Shown here: in pieces, positions 1 through 7,854 of the stretch
Layout of the letters: each line of letters starts with the position of its first letter
How positions within the stretch are numbered: position 1 is the stretch's first letter
Origin: Rikenellaceae bacterium
GTDB lineage: Bacteria; Bacteroidota; Bacteroidia; Bacteroidales; Rikenellaceae
Assembly: GCA_902363575.1 (NCBI GenBank)
Contig: CABJAJ010000005.1
Location: 1-64,000, forward strand
Reading direction: 5' to 3'
Length of the DNA: 64,000 bases
Program-made: the position numbers and the translations under genes
Notes under the pieces: generated by a model
What the model was told of the DNA's origin: nothing
Database searches by the model: none
What the model saw: only the letters and a program-made list of their open reading frames with translations

Positions 1-106
<106 letters not shown>

Positions 107-317
107 AAAAATGTTTTGTTTATAAATCTTTCGCTCAAATCTCAAAGGTATTGTTTTTGAAATCACTCTCTTAGCGAGAGTGGAAAAACTTTAGCTGCTC
201 AATTCCTTCAAAGAACGCCGTTCTATCTATTGCTGTCAAGAACTTTCGTTTTAACGGTCGTCGGATCGTCGATCCTCCTTCCGGCTCCCCCTGTAAATTT
301 TTCAGCGGAAAGTGGTG

Positions 318-349
318 CAAAGATAAGTCATCTTTTCGTACCCTCCAAA
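318..349 (-). promoter_or_regulatory. rRNA operon promoter, proximal
   Basis: On the minus strand TTTG (346-349) is followed after 20 bp by TATCTTTG (318-325), an exact match to the Bacteroidetes housekeeping promoter. It points at the 16S gene about 210 bp downstream. It is one of two tandem copies. Confidence 0.8.
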
Positions 350-424
350 TTTTTAGGCGGAAATTTTTAAAACTTTTTTCAGAACTTTCGCTTTTCAAGA
401 CTCGTTTATCTTTCAAAGCGGTTG

Positions 425-457
425 CAAAGATAAAGGGTTTCGGGGGACATTTCCAAA
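425..457 (-). promoter_or_regulatory. rRNA operon promoter, distal
   Basis: On the minus strand TTTG (454-457), 21 bp spacer, TATCTTTG (425-432). This is a second full-consensus promoter facing the 16S gene, 107 bp upstream of the proximal one. Confidence 0.8.
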
Positions 458-766
458 TTTATTTCACACTATTTTCACATTATTTTCATCGCACAGCACG
501 AGCACCCTTATATCCAATGGGTTATCTCCGCAAGTCGAAAAGGGCGAATCGTACCGGGTGACCTGCCGCACCGCGCCACGGCCGGCAGCTCCATCGGAAC
601 GGACAAAAAATTCCCCTGACCGCGCGCAAAGGGACGCTCATCCGTTTTGCTCATTCTGTAATTATATATAGGTGTCGAAGAGACCCTGGGCTCGGCCTGC
701 GAAAAAAAGAAACGGTTTTCGGGCCGCATCGCTGAAATTCGCTACTTTTGTCCCAAACCATTCGCC

Positions 767-1396
767 ATGCGACGCATAACTATTTTCTGCCTGCTGCTGC
801 TCGGAACAGCGTGCAGCGACAAACATTACACGCCGGAAGCGGGCGATCTGCTTTTCCAGGTCACCCCCGGCAATGCCTTCACGAACGCGATCACGGCGGT
901 TACCGACGGCCGGCAGGGAATCCCGTTTTCCCATGTTGCGATGGTCGTACCGACGAATGGTCGGATCATGGTGCTCGAAGCTGTTCCCGAGGCAGGTGTC
1001 CGCCTGCTGCCGCTCGATGACTTCCTCGACAACTCCGCCCGGACGGACGGACGCCCTCTGGTCATGGCGGCCCGCCTAAGCGACCGGCGACCGGTCGAGG
1101 ATGCGTGCCGCCGGGCCATGACCCTGCTGGGCAGCCCTTACGACGAGGCATTCCTGCCCGGCAACGACGCCATCTACTGCAGCGAGCTGATAGCCGCGAG
1201 TTTTCTCGACGAAAACGGGGAGCCGCTTTTCGCCTCCCGTCCGATGAACTTCCGGGACAGTACCGGCCTGATCGCCCCCTATTGGCAGGAGCATTTCGCC
1301 CGCCTGGGTATGCCGGTGCCGGAAGGGGTACCGGGGACCAATCCGGGCGAACTGTCCAAAGATCCCGCACTCGTGGCGGTGTATTCCTATTTCTGA
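767..1396 (+). CDS. YiiX-like permuted papain-fold lipoprotein
   Basis: A 209-residue protein. Residues 1-16 form a lipoprotein signal peptide ending LLGTAC, so it is probably anchored in the envelope. The body fits the permuted NlpC/P60-papain family (YiiX/YaeF type): a GDLLFQ segment near the start, the FSHVAMV block with the catalytic His near residue 55, and YCSELI with the catalytic Cys near residue 138, in the His-before-Cys order typical of permuted members. Such enzymes are thought to cut amide or ester bonds in lipids or peptidoglycan peptides; the substrate here cannot be read from sequence. The start at 767 lies 17 bp after a TACTTTTG -7 element, implying a short leader. It stands alone and converges on the DUF1919 gene. 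Confidence 0.8.
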   Translation: MRRITIFCLLLLGTACSDKHYTPEAGDLLFQVTPGNAFTNAITAVTDGRQGIPFSHVAMVVPTNGRIMVLEAVPEAGVRLLPLDDFLDNSARTDGRPLVMAARLSDRRPVEDACRRAMTLLGSPYDEAFLPGNDAIYCSELIAASFLDENGEPLFASRPMNFRDSTGLIAPYWQEHFARLGMPVPEGVPGTNPGELSKDPALVAVYSYF

Positions 1397-1448
1397 GACA
1401 CCCGCCCGAAGCACACCTTGTCCTGCCGTGCGATCCGAGCGGGACGGA

Positions 1449-2135
1449 TCAGTTCCGACGGCGGATCGTACCGTCGCGCAAGAAAGCCGGATAGTCGAAT
1501 TCGTCCAAAAAACGGCGGCCGAGCAATCCCCGGTAATCGAGCAGCCGTCCCGGAATGAAACGGTCAAGCGAACGGAGCCGAAAAACGAACGGCGCATCGA
1601 ACGGCGCGTAGGTAAGCACCACTTTCCGGTCATAAGGCAGGGCGGCGAAACGCTCCATCAGCCGCCGTTCGGGTCGATCGACCTGCATGACGACGCATAT
1701 CCGGTCGAAAACAATGCGCTCAGAGCGCTCCCGCCACTTCTTTTCGGCCTCCTCGAAAGAGGGATAATGCAGGAAATGGATTTTCACATCGGGACAGGTT
1801 CCGTTGCCCGGCAGCACCCCGATCGGGTACCGGTGCCCGCCGTCACCACCGAAACCGCAGGGTTCCAACCCGACGGCAGCGTAATAGGAGAGATGGGTCA
1901 GGTAGTCGAGAAAAGCATCGTAGGAATCGAAAAAAAGATTGACCGTAGGCGACAGGAAAGGCCAATGCAGCTCGTGGGAAATCACTCCGCCCACGCAGTC
2001 GAACGAGAGGATCGAGGGGGGGGGTGTATGACGGAAACGACGGGCCAGCACCTTGCGGCGCACCATGTGGGTCACGCCGACGATCCGCTTGCGCAGCCAG
2101 TCACCGATTCCTTTTCGTATGGAAAGCTCGCTCAT
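1449..2135 (-). CDS. DUF1919 family protein
   Basis: A 228-residue cytosolic protein matching the DUF1919 family: an N-terminal basic region, then the SFDCVGGVISHEL block and the FLSPTVNLFF block near residues 40-70, with conserved GHRYPIGVL further on. Family members often sit in exopolysaccharide or capsule clusters, but the activity is not established, and here the gene is not in such a cluster. The frame is open up to 2216, but the start at 2135 (MSELSIRK) is preferred because a promoter (TATCTTTG at 2152-2159) lies inside the longer version. Confidence 0.75.
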   Translation of the reverse strand: MSELSIRKGIGDWLRKRIVGVTHMVRRKVLARRFRHTPPPSILSFDCVGGVISHELHWPFLSPTVNLFFDSYDAFLDYLTHLSYYAAVGLEPCGFGGDGGHRYPIGVLPGNGTCPDVKIHFLHYPSFEEAEKKWRERSERIVFDRICVVMQVDRPERRLMERFAALPYDRKVVLTYAPFDAPFVFRLRSLDRFIPGRLLDYRGLLGRRFLDEFDYPAFLRDGTIRRRN

Positions 2136-2151
2136 TTGCTTCAGTTTCGGA

Positions 2152-2183
2152 CAAAGATAGCACAAAGCTCCGGCAGAAACAAG
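2152..2183 (-). promoter_or_regulatory. Promoter of the DUF1919 gene
   Basis: TATCTTTG at 2152-2159 on the minus strand, with CTTG (2180-2183) 20 bp upstream as a near-consensus -33. It fixes the downstream start codon at 2135. Confidence 0.65.
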
Positions 2184-2287
2184 CCGCGCACTTGCTGCCC
2201 GAGAGAAGACAACCACGAAACCCGCACAAGAAACCGATCGGAAACGAGCATGTCGGGGACGGGATGCAGCATCTTCCGACGGGCCGG

Positions 2288-2962
2288 TCAGGCGATGCGC
2301 TCGATCACCACATCGGGATTCTCCTGCAACAGAGCGATATAATGTCCATCGTCCCGGTTGGAGCGTATGCGCAGAATCATCGTCACCCGGTAGAAAAGCC
2401 CGCCGCCACCCGATTCAGTGGTCATTTCATACGAAAGCACCGTATAGTAATCCCCCTTGAGCTTGTCGAGCAGCTCCTTGGCGACCTCCCGCCTGGCGGT
2501 CGAAAAGACGATCAGAATGCGCCGGCCGCCGAGTCCCCGGAACACGAGGCTCAATCCTTCGAGGGCAACCAGCGTCAGCACGGTCGCCGCAATCGCAACG
2601 ATATACATTCCGGAGCCGACGGCCAGACCGATACCGGCCGTCGCCCAAAGGCTCGCCGCCGTGGTCAGCCCCCGCACGATCTGTTTATGGAAAATGATGG
2701 TCCCCGCTCCGATGAAGCCGATGCCGCTGACCACCTGCGCCGCAATGCGGCTCGGGTCCAGCCCCACTCCCGGCTCCCGGAGAATCTCCCCGAAGCCCCA
2801 TTGCGAAACGATCATGATGAGCGCGCTGCCAAGTGACACGAGAAAATGGGTACGGAATCCCGCGTCCTTGACCCGGTATTCCCGATCCAGCCCGATCACC
2901 GTACCCAGCAGGCCGGCGACCAGCAACCGCAGTATGAATGTCCACTCCATCCCGTCCGTCAT
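2288..2962 (-). CDS. MgtC/SapB family inner-membrane protein
   Basis: A 224-residue membrane protein of the MgtC/SapB family. The N-terminal half carries about four hydrophobic helices with the family blocks GLLGTVIGLDRE, RTHFLVSLGSALIM and SGIGFIGAGTI, including the conserved acidic residue of the first block. The C-terminal ~90 residues are a soluble ACT-like domain (ILIVFSTARREVAKELL onward). MgtC proteins are linked to Mg2+ homeostasis and control of membrane ATPase; the exact role here is unknown. A start at 2962 or 2950 is chosen because the promoter at 3008-3039 excludes the longer frame that begins at 3085. Confidence 0.85.
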   Translation of the reverse strand: MTDGMEWTFILRLLVAGLLGTVIGLDREYRVKDAGFRTHFLVSLGSALIMIVSQWGFGEILREPGVGLDPSRIAAQVVSGIGFIGAGTIIFHKQIVRGLTTAASLWATAGIGLAVGSGMYIVAIAATVLTLVALEGLSLVFRGLGGRRILIVFSTARREVAKELLDKLKGDYYTVLSYEMTTESGGGGLFYRVTMILRIRSNRDDGHYIALLQENPDVVIERIA

Positions 2963-3007
2963 TTTCTGTCGGGGCATGCGACCATCGCAAAGCCCTCTTC
3001 CTTCCTG

Positions 3008-3039
3008 CAAATATAATACAAACCGGGCGGGATCGGAAA
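3008..3039 (-). promoter_or_regulatory. Promoter of the MgtC-type gene
   Basis: TATATTTG (3008-3015) with TTTC (3036-3039) 20 bp upstream on the minus strand. The leader would be about 40-50 nt. Confidence 0.6.
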
Positions 3040-3150
3040 AATAAGCCGTCCGATCCGCACTTACCGGCCTGCTGACGCATTGCACAGTATGTCCCGCCCC
3101 CGATCAAGAGCGGATCGGGGCGGAGACTGCCGCAGCATGGCGGGGAAAAG

Positions 3151-3184
3151 GCGAAAATGCCCCGTGACAACCAGGACACGGGGC
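3151..3184 (-). terminator. Terminator of the small lipoprotein gene
   Basis: Perfect 8-bp inverted repeat GCCCCGTG (3159-3166) / CACGGGGC (3177-3184). On the minus strand it is followed by ATTTTCGCC, as expected for a terminator just after the gene ending at 3214. Confidence 0.7.
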
Positions 3185-3213
3185 AGGGATCAGGGATTAA
3201 GGGGAGGATATTA

Positions 3214-3690
3214 CTATTTTTTACCTTCCTCGAAAAACGCCGTCAGCGTTTGCTCGCTCCAGTTGTCATACAGCACAGGGCGGGCAACGGCATCCTCGAC
3301 GTTCGGCCTTAGGGGTTTCGGCCGTTTGACGCCTTTCGTTTTGTCGGGAAAGGTCACCGCCGTATTGATCGCACCCCGCACGATATCGTGCCTGGCACCC
3401 ACGGCATAGGTCGTCCTGTCGTACAAAACTCCATCCCGATACCACCCCAGGAACCTGCCGTTGAAACTGAAAACCAGCTCCTCCGACTGGATAAAGGCGA
3501 CCGGCGCTCCATCGAAGAGATAGATCGTCGCGTCGTCCGGATAGTCGATGTACGCGACGGACTCCTTTCCGGCATCGTAAAGGGTTACCTGTCCCTGCCC
3601 GGGATCGACGACAGCGGGTTCCGACGAATCGGAGCTGCATCCGGCCCCCAGGACGGCGACAGCGAAAAGAAACGAACGATATTTTTTCAT
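3214..3690 (-). CDS. Small lipoprotein of unknown function
   Basis: A 158-residue protein starting MKKYRSFL with a lipobox VLGAGC near residues 14-19, so it is predicted to be exported and lipidated. The mature part has short beta-rich segments (VAYIDYP, TIYLFDGAPVAFI, LVFSFNGRFLGWY, GVLYDRT) resembling a small antiparallel-sheet fold, and ends in a basic, proline-rich tail. I do not recognise the family. The frame is open further upstream, but TATCTTTG at 3764-3771 and the signal peptide favour 3690 (or 3693, giving one more Met). The gene has its own terminator and is probably monocistronic. Confidence 0.7.
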   Translation of the reverse strand: MKKYRSFLFAVAVLGAGCSSDSSEPAVVDPGQGQVTLYDAGKESVAYIDYPDDATIYLFDGAPVAFIQSEELVFSFNGRFLGWYRDGVLYDRTTYAVGARHDIVRGAINTAVTFPDKTKGVKRPKPLRPNVEDAVARPVLYDNWSEQTLTAFFEEGKK

Positions 3691-3763
3691 CATAGCGAAA
3701 CAAAGAGAGGGATTCGACATCGTTTCGGCTGCGGCCGGCTTCCCGCCGTCCGCACTCCGGTCG

Positions 3764-3771
3764 CAAAGATA
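3764..3771 (-). promoter_or_regulatory. -7 element for the small lipoprotein gene
   Basis: TATCTTTG on the minus strand, about 75 bp upstream of the start at 3690. No convincing -33 element is visible at the usual distance. Confidence 0.5.
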
Positions 3772-4025
3772 TACCCTTTTTGCGACAATGCAGCGCGAGC
3801 CCGCCTGTTTCCGCTTTTTCCTCCGGCCGGCCGCCCCGATTGCGGTCATCGGGAAACCATCCTCCTTTTGCTCCGTACAAGGGAATAGCCGTTCGGCTGC
3901 TAATTCCTGGCCTTCCCCGCGAGCTGTCGATCGGCAACGGTCAGGCCGCCGTGCGCTTGCCGATGTGTCCGCCCCGTCGCGGGAAAGAATTTAGCCGCGC
4001 GATGCGCCATTTCGGATTTTTTTCC

Positions 4026-4033
4026 TATCTTTG
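4026..4033 (+). promoter_or_regulatory. -7 element of the rpmI-rplT operon
   Basis: TATCTTTG, 34 bp before the rpmI start codon. The -33 region is poor. The element implies that rpmI-rplT is transcribed without an upstream infC. Confidence 0.6.
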
Positions 4034-4067
4034 CGAGCTACATTTAACTAAATTAATTATTACAGCA

Positions 4068-4262
4068 ATGCCGAAAATGAAAACCAATGCCGCGGCGAAG
4101 AAACGCTTCACCTTCACCGGCACAGGAAAGATCAAGCGCAAACACGCTTATCACAGCCACATCCTGACCAAGAAAACCACGAAGCAAAAACGAAACCTGT
4201 GCTATTCGGGTACGGTTTCGGCAGCCGATGAGGCTAAAATCAAGAATTTGCTGGTCAAATAG
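4068..4262 (+). CDS. rpmI: 50S ribosomal protein L35
   Basis: A 64-residue, very basic protein that matches L35 over its whole length: MPKMKTN at the start, then [17 protein letters not shown] and the [10 protein letters not shown] region. L35 binds 23S rRNA in the large subunit. The open frame extends upstream to 3780, but homology and the promoter at 4026-4033 fix the start at 4068. It is followed 95 bp later by rplT. In many bacteria infC lies just upstream of rpmI; here the upstream neighbour is a divergent lipoprotein gene, so the usual infC-rpmI-rplT order is broken. Confidence 0.97.
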   Translation: MPKMKTNAAAKKRFTFTGTGKIKRKHAYHSHILTKKTTKQKRNLCYSGTVSAADEAKIKNLLVK

Positions 4263-4357
4263 TCCGACCGGCGGAAACCATTATTTTTACGGGATGAATC
4301 AGCCCCGAAGAACGTGAGAGAATCACGTCGCTGACAGTCCTTCAAAAACTTCACACT

Positions 4358-4702
4358 ATGCCACGTTCAGTCAATGCTGTTGCGTCACGCGCAAGAAGAA
4401 AAAAAGTTTTGAAACTTGCCAAAGGCAACTTTGGTTCAAGGGGGAATGTATGGACCGTAGCCAAAAACACGGTCGAGAAGGGTTTGCAGTATGCCTATGC
4501 ACACCGCCAGCTCAAAAAGCGGACATTCCGCAGTCTGTGGATCATGCGTATCAACGCTGCCGTCCGCGCACAGGGAATGACCTACTCGCAGTTCATCGGC
4601 AAACTCAACGCCAAGGGAATCGTCCTCAACCGCAAGGTGCTGGCCGATCTGGCGATGAACCAGCCGAAGGCATTTGAAGCAATAGTTAACGCAGTTAAGT
4701 AG
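4358..4702 (+). CDS. rplT: 50S ribosomal protein L20
   Basis: A 114-residue basic protein that matches L20 end to end: MPRSVN start, the [11 protein letters not shown] segment, the [16 protein letters not shown] block and the [13 protein letters not shown] terminus. L20 is an early assembly protein of the 50S subunit and in other bacteria also represses its own operon by binding the mRNA; the 95-bp space upstream could hold such a site, but I see no clear mimic structure. It is co-transcribed with rpmI. Confidence 0.97.
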   Translation: MPRSVNAVASRARRKKVLKLAKGNFGSRGNVWTVAKNTVEKGLQYAYAHRQLKKRTFRSLWIMRINAAVRAQGMTYSQFIGKLNAKGIVLNRKVLADLAMNQPKAFEAIVNAVK

Positions 4703-4782
4703 CGACCGGACGGCCGCCCTCCGGGGGCCGGACGAAGCAGTTGGATATACGCGTCCGCAAGAACGCACACAACCGCAGATCA

Positions 4783-4820
4783 GGCGGGGCCGGTTTCACG
4801 ACCGAAGCCCCGCCGATTTT
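4783..4820 (+). terminator. Terminator of rpmI-rplT
   Basis: GGCGGGGC (4783-4790) pairs with GCCCCGCC (4807-4814), with inner CGGT/ACCG pairing (4791-4794 with 4801-4804), and is followed by GATTTTG. Confidence 0.8.
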
Positions 4821-5318
4821 GTGATCCGCCCTGTCATACCGTTCCATTTCCGCGGCTTTCGACCGCTTCCCCGGCCGATTCCTAACTTAACACCCCTTCC
4901 CGTCCGCCGACAACCGACATTTCCCCTTACCACAGGGCAGGCAGGCACATTCCGATTACCCCGTAACAAGGCCTCCGGCTTATCTCCCGGTCACCGCGGC
5001 ACATACCGACTTTCCGCTCCGTCTCGTTCCGCTTTGCTCTGCGCCGCCGTCGCATCCGCTCAAGATCTTCTGTCCCGCCGATCCGCTGAATTCCCATCCT
5101 GCGACGGGCCGCCTGCCGTTCCGCAGCGCTCCGCACAATGGTCCGCGCAATCCCCGAACGCACCTCCGGCAGCTCCGACCCGCACATCGGCTCCGACTGC
5201 TCCCTGTCCGGGCTTTGCACAAAGCCTGCCGCAGCAATGCGGCATCACTACCCGTTGCCATTTTGCATTTGGCAGATTAATTGCACGTTCGACACGACAA
5301 ACCAAAAACGATTAAGTT
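4821..5318. other. Intergenic region without supported genes
   Basis: About 500 bp between the rplT terminator and the HdeD-like gene. Frames are open on both strands, but the predicted peptides are Pro/Ser/Arg-rich with no recognisable domain. TTTG copies at 5262-5265 and 5268-5271 may be part of the promoter of the next gene, without a good -7 box. Confidence 0.5.
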
Positions 5319-5891
5319 ATGGAAAATACGGATTACGACGTTACACGTTACCGCACCCACATCACCCGCTGGTGGCTGGCGATCCTGCTGGGATTGTTCT
5401 TCTTCATCATGGGCATCGTGGTCTTCTTCAAGCCGGGAGACAGCTACATGGCCCTTTCGGTCATCTTCGGCATCATGGTGATTCTTTCGGGAATCTACGA
5501 AATCTACCTCGGCTCCAACTCGCGCATCCAGTCGGGCCGGGGCTGGCTCATCGCCGCCGGTATCGTCGAGGTGCTGCTCGGCATTCTGCTCTGGAGCATC
5601 CCGGCCATGCTCTTCTCGGTGCTTCCCTTCGTGCTGGGTTTCTGGCTCATGTTCCGCGGCTTCACGGCTATCGGCATTGCCAGCGACATGCAAGATTACG
5701 GCGTTCGGGGCGCCGGCTGGACGATGGCCATTGCGATCCTGGTCATCATCTGCGCCTTTTTCGTGCTCTTCAACCCCATCATCGGCGTCGGGCTCGCCGT
5801 CTTCTGGCTGGGCGCCTCGCTCATCCTGGCGGGTATCGACATGATGGTGCACGGCGCCCATCTGCACCGGCTGCAGAAACAACTGCGCTGA
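5319..5891 (+). CDS. HdeD/DUF308 family membrane protein
   Basis: A 190-residue integral membrane protein with six hydrophobic helices arranged as three repeated pairs: residues 18-37 and 44-64, 77-97 and 100-118, 133-152 and 155-172. This layout and the segments GLFFFIMGIVVF and GIMVILSGIYEI fit the HdeD (DUF308) family. HdeD has been linked to acid stress in enteric bacteria; the function in Bacteroidales is not established. The start at 5319 follows an A-rich stretch, and a terminator follows immediately, so the gene is probably monocistronic. Confidence 0.85.
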   Translation: MENTDYDVTRYRTHITRWWLAILLGLFFFIMGIVVFFKPGDSYMALSVIFGIMVILSGIYEIYLGSNSRIQSGRGWLIAAGIVEVLLGILLWSIPAMLFSVLPFVLGFWLMFRGFTAIGIASDMQDYGVRGAGWTMAIAILVIICAFFVLFNPIIGVGLAVFWLGASLILAGIDMMVHGAHLHRLQKQLR

Positions 5892-5918
5892 GCGGGCGGC
5901 GCAAGCCGAAACCATACG

Positions 5919-5946
5919 ACGGCGGGCCAGTGTGTCCGCCGTTTTT
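5919..5946 (+). terminator. Terminator of the HdeD-like gene
   Basis: ACGGCGG (5919-5925) pairs with CCGCCGT (5936-5942) and is followed by a T tract to 5946. It lies 27 bp after the stop codon. Confidence 0.8.
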
Positions 5947-5962
5947 CGTAGATGGGAAGAGG

Positions 5963-6243
5963 AAAAAACACGGGCCCGATCGAATTTTCCCATTTTGCCC
6001 TGTATCCGACATACCGATCAGAGCCCGTGCTGTGTCGAGACCTGCGCGGGCCCGCCGACAAGACGAAAGGCACGGAACCCGGCTTGCGAACTACAGGCAG
6101 TGGAAGTACCTCGAACGGACAAGCCGAGTCCGTGCCTTTTGTATCAGCACGAACTCTGCCCGTCAATCCCGTTCGATTACAACTTTTCCACTTTTGTAGT
6201 TCGATGAACAGGATTCTGTAAACGGACTTCAACGTCAGAAGTC
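5963..6243 (-). ncRNA. Candidate structured non-coding RNA
   Basis: The minus strand carries a complete transcription unit with no convincing protein. The promoter is GTTG (6275-6278), 19 bp, TATATTTG (6248-6255), which puts the start near 6242. The predicted transcript (about 280 nt) then folds into successive stems: 6226-6230 with 6238-6242; a 10-bp stem 6165-6174 with 6206-6215; a long rod from 6069 to 6136 closed by GGCACGGA/TCCGTGCC; and a 12-bp, one-bulge stem 5969-5980 with 6017-6029 that runs into six T residues (5963-5968). This looks like an abundant house-keeping-type RNA or a large sRNA. It lacks the RNase P and SRP core motifs and a tmRNA-like CCA end; a 6S-like RNA is possible but unproven. 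Confidence 0.65.
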
Positions 6244-6247
6244 GGCA

Positions 6248-6278
6248 CAAATATAAGCACTTTTCCGGAATTAGCAAC
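6248..6278 (-). promoter_or_regulatory. Promoter of the candidate RNA
   Basis: TATATTTG (6248-6255) preceded after 19 bp by GTTG (6275-6278) on the minus strand. The first predicted stem of the RNA starts 6 nt after the -7 element. Confidence 0.7.
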
Positions 6279-6388
6279 CGGGCACCCGAGACCCGAGCAA
6301 GAATCCTGCCGGCCGTCCGCCAAACCCGGAACGCGTCTTGTTTAGTATAAATCATTTACCGGATCGGACGGGAAGGCGGATATTTTTA

Positions 6389-6396
6389 TAAATTTG
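6389..6396 (+). promoter_or_regulatory. -7 element upstream of the MFS gene
   Basis: TAAATTTG on the plus strand, about 217 bp before the start codon at 6613. No good -33 box is visible. If used, the leader is long and contains the CCGCAAA tandem repeat. Confidence 0.45.
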
Positions 6397-6532
6397 CACC
6401 GAATTCCTCCGCCGCCCGCAAAAGGCCGGACTTCCCGCCGCATCGACCGCCACAAGGCCGGGCGGCGGCCCTTATCCGGAGCCGCAGGGTGCCTGACACG
6501 GGAACGGTTTTCGCACCCGCGCCTTCGCGCGG

Positions 6533-6560
6533 CCGCAAACCGCAAACCGCAAACCGCAAA
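6533..6560 (+). repeat. Four tandem copies of CCGCAAA
   Basis: Four perfect head-to-tail 7-bp units in the presumed leader of the MFS gene, about 50 bp before its start codon. Perfect short repeats of this kind can change length by slippage. Confidence 0.85.
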
Positions 6561-6612
6561 CCCGCCGGGAGCCGACCTTACCGACCGTAGCCGGACGCTA
6601 CGCACACAAGGC

Positions 6613-7854
6613 ATGAAAAACGATTGGAAACGCACATTCGCCATCATCTGGTCGGGACAGTTCTTCTCGATCCTGAGCAGCGCGGTGGTCGGCTATGCGG
6701 TGGTCTTTTGGCTCAGCCTCGAAACGGGGTCGGCCGAAATCCTCGCCACGGCAGCCATTGCGAGCCTGCTGCCCCAATCCCTTTTGGGCTTCTTCGTCGG
6801 GGTCTATATCGACCGGTGGGACCGCAAGCGCACCATGATCCTCGCCGACTGCTTCATCGCCCTCTGCACGCTGCTGCTGGCCATCTCGTTCTGGACGGAC
6901 CACATCGTGCTGTGGGAGATTTACCTGCTGCTCGTCTGCCGCTCGGTGGGCTCGGCGTTCCATATGCCGGCCATGCAGGCCTCGGTGCCGCTGCTGGCGC
7001 CCGAGTCCCAGCTCACGCGCATCGCCGGGATCGATCAGATGATCGAATCCGTGTCGAGTATCGCCGGCCCGGCGCTGGGGGCCCTGCTGCTCGCATGGAC
7101 GGGTATGGGCACCATCCTGCTGCTGGACGTGGCCGGAGCCGCCATCGCCTGCATCACCCTGCTGTTCGTGCGCATACCCAACCCGCAGCGGGCGCCGGGC
7201 GTGCGTCCGCATCTGCTGCGCGAGATGCGCGAGGGGCTGCAAGCCATCCGTACCGTCAAAGGGTTGGGATGGCTGTTCCTGCTGGCTGTGTCGGCCACCT
7301 TTTTCATCATGCCCGTCGGAGTCATGTTTCCGTTAATGACCCTCAGCCATTTCGGGGGAGACGCCATGGATATGAGCATCGTCGAAATGCTCTGGGGCGG
7401 CGGGGCGCTCGCCGGCGGCGCGATCATGGGGTTGCGCCGCTACCGGATCAACCAGGTGCTCCTCATCAATGCGATGTATGGGCTGCTGGGCGTCTGCTTC
7501 ATCGCATCGGGGCTGCTCTCGCCGCAGGGTTTCGTGTTTTTCGCAATTCTCTCGACCATCGAAGGGATTGCGGGCAGCGTCTATCGCGCCGCTTTCGTCG
7601 CCGTTGTACAAACCGTGATCGACCCGTCGCTGCTGGGACGGGTGCTCTCGCTCTATTTCAGCCTCAACCTGCTCCCCTCGGTGCTCGGTCTGCTGGGTAC
7701 GGGATTTCTTGCCGGCTCGGTGGGCATCAGCCGCTCGTTCGTCATTTCCGGCGCGTTGGTATGCACGATCGGCGTCCTGAGTTTCCTCCTCCCCTCCCTG
7801 TCGCGCCTGGGTCGAAAGGTCGCCGCAGCCGCCAACAGCGACCCGTCCGCATGA
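6613..7854 (+). CDS. MFS transporter, MefA/EntS-like
   Basis: A 413-residue protein with about twelve hydrophobic helices. After the second or third helix it has the major-facilitator loop as GVYIDRWDRKRTMI (near residues 68-80), close to the MFS motif-A form of macrolide (Mef) and enterobactin (EntS) exporters. Proton-driven efflux of a drug or small metabolite is the likely role; the substrate cannot be read from sequence. The start at 6613 (MKNDWKRTF) is chosen by alignment to the family; the frame is open upstream to 6394, but that part is repeat-containing and non-hydrophobic. No regulator is adjacent. Confidence 0.85.
   Translation: MKNDWKRTFAIIWSGQFFSILSSAVVGYAVVFWLSLETGSAEILATAAIASLLPQSLLGFFVGVYIDRWDRKRTMILADCFIALCTLLLAISFWTDHIVLWEIYLLLVCRSVGSAFHMPAMQASVPLLAPESQLTRIAGIDQMIESVSSIAGPALGALLLAWTGMGTILLLDVAGAAIACITLLFVRIPNPQRAPGVRPHLLREMREGLQAIRTVKGLGWLFLLAVSATFFIMPVGVMFPLMTLSHFGGDAMDMSIVEMLWGGGALAGGAIMGLRRYRINQVLLINAMYGLLGVCFIASGLLSPQGFVFFAILSTIEGIAGSVYRAAFVAVVQTVIDPSLLGRVLSLYFSLNLLPSVLGLLGTGFLAGSVGISRSFVISGALVCTIGVLSFLLPSLSRLGRKVAAAANSDPSA

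Larger units (their letters stand above)
107..766. other. rRNA leader and promoter region without genes
   Basis: This stretch holds the 16S leader (107-317), the two tandem rRNA promoters (318-457) and about 300 bp upstream of the next gene. The leader is A/T-rich compared with the rest of the window. The short reading frames here lack good starts and show no recognisable protein. TACTTTTG at 743-750 is a likely -7 element for the divergent gene at 767. Confidence 0.7.

Noticed and set aside
1428..2342. A 304-codon plus-strand frame
   Set aside because: Antisense to the DUF1919 gene, which has family blocks and a matching promoter.
4821..5315. A 164-codon plus-strand frame before the HdeD-like gene
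   Set aside because: It starts right after the rplT terminator, is Pro/Ser/Arg-rich and has no domain; frames on the other strand are equally open.
5963..6243. RNase P RNA, SRP RNA or tmRNA as identity of the candidate RNA
   Set aside because: The RNase P core (GAGGAAAGTCC type), the SRP tetraloop region and a tRNA-like CCA end are not present.
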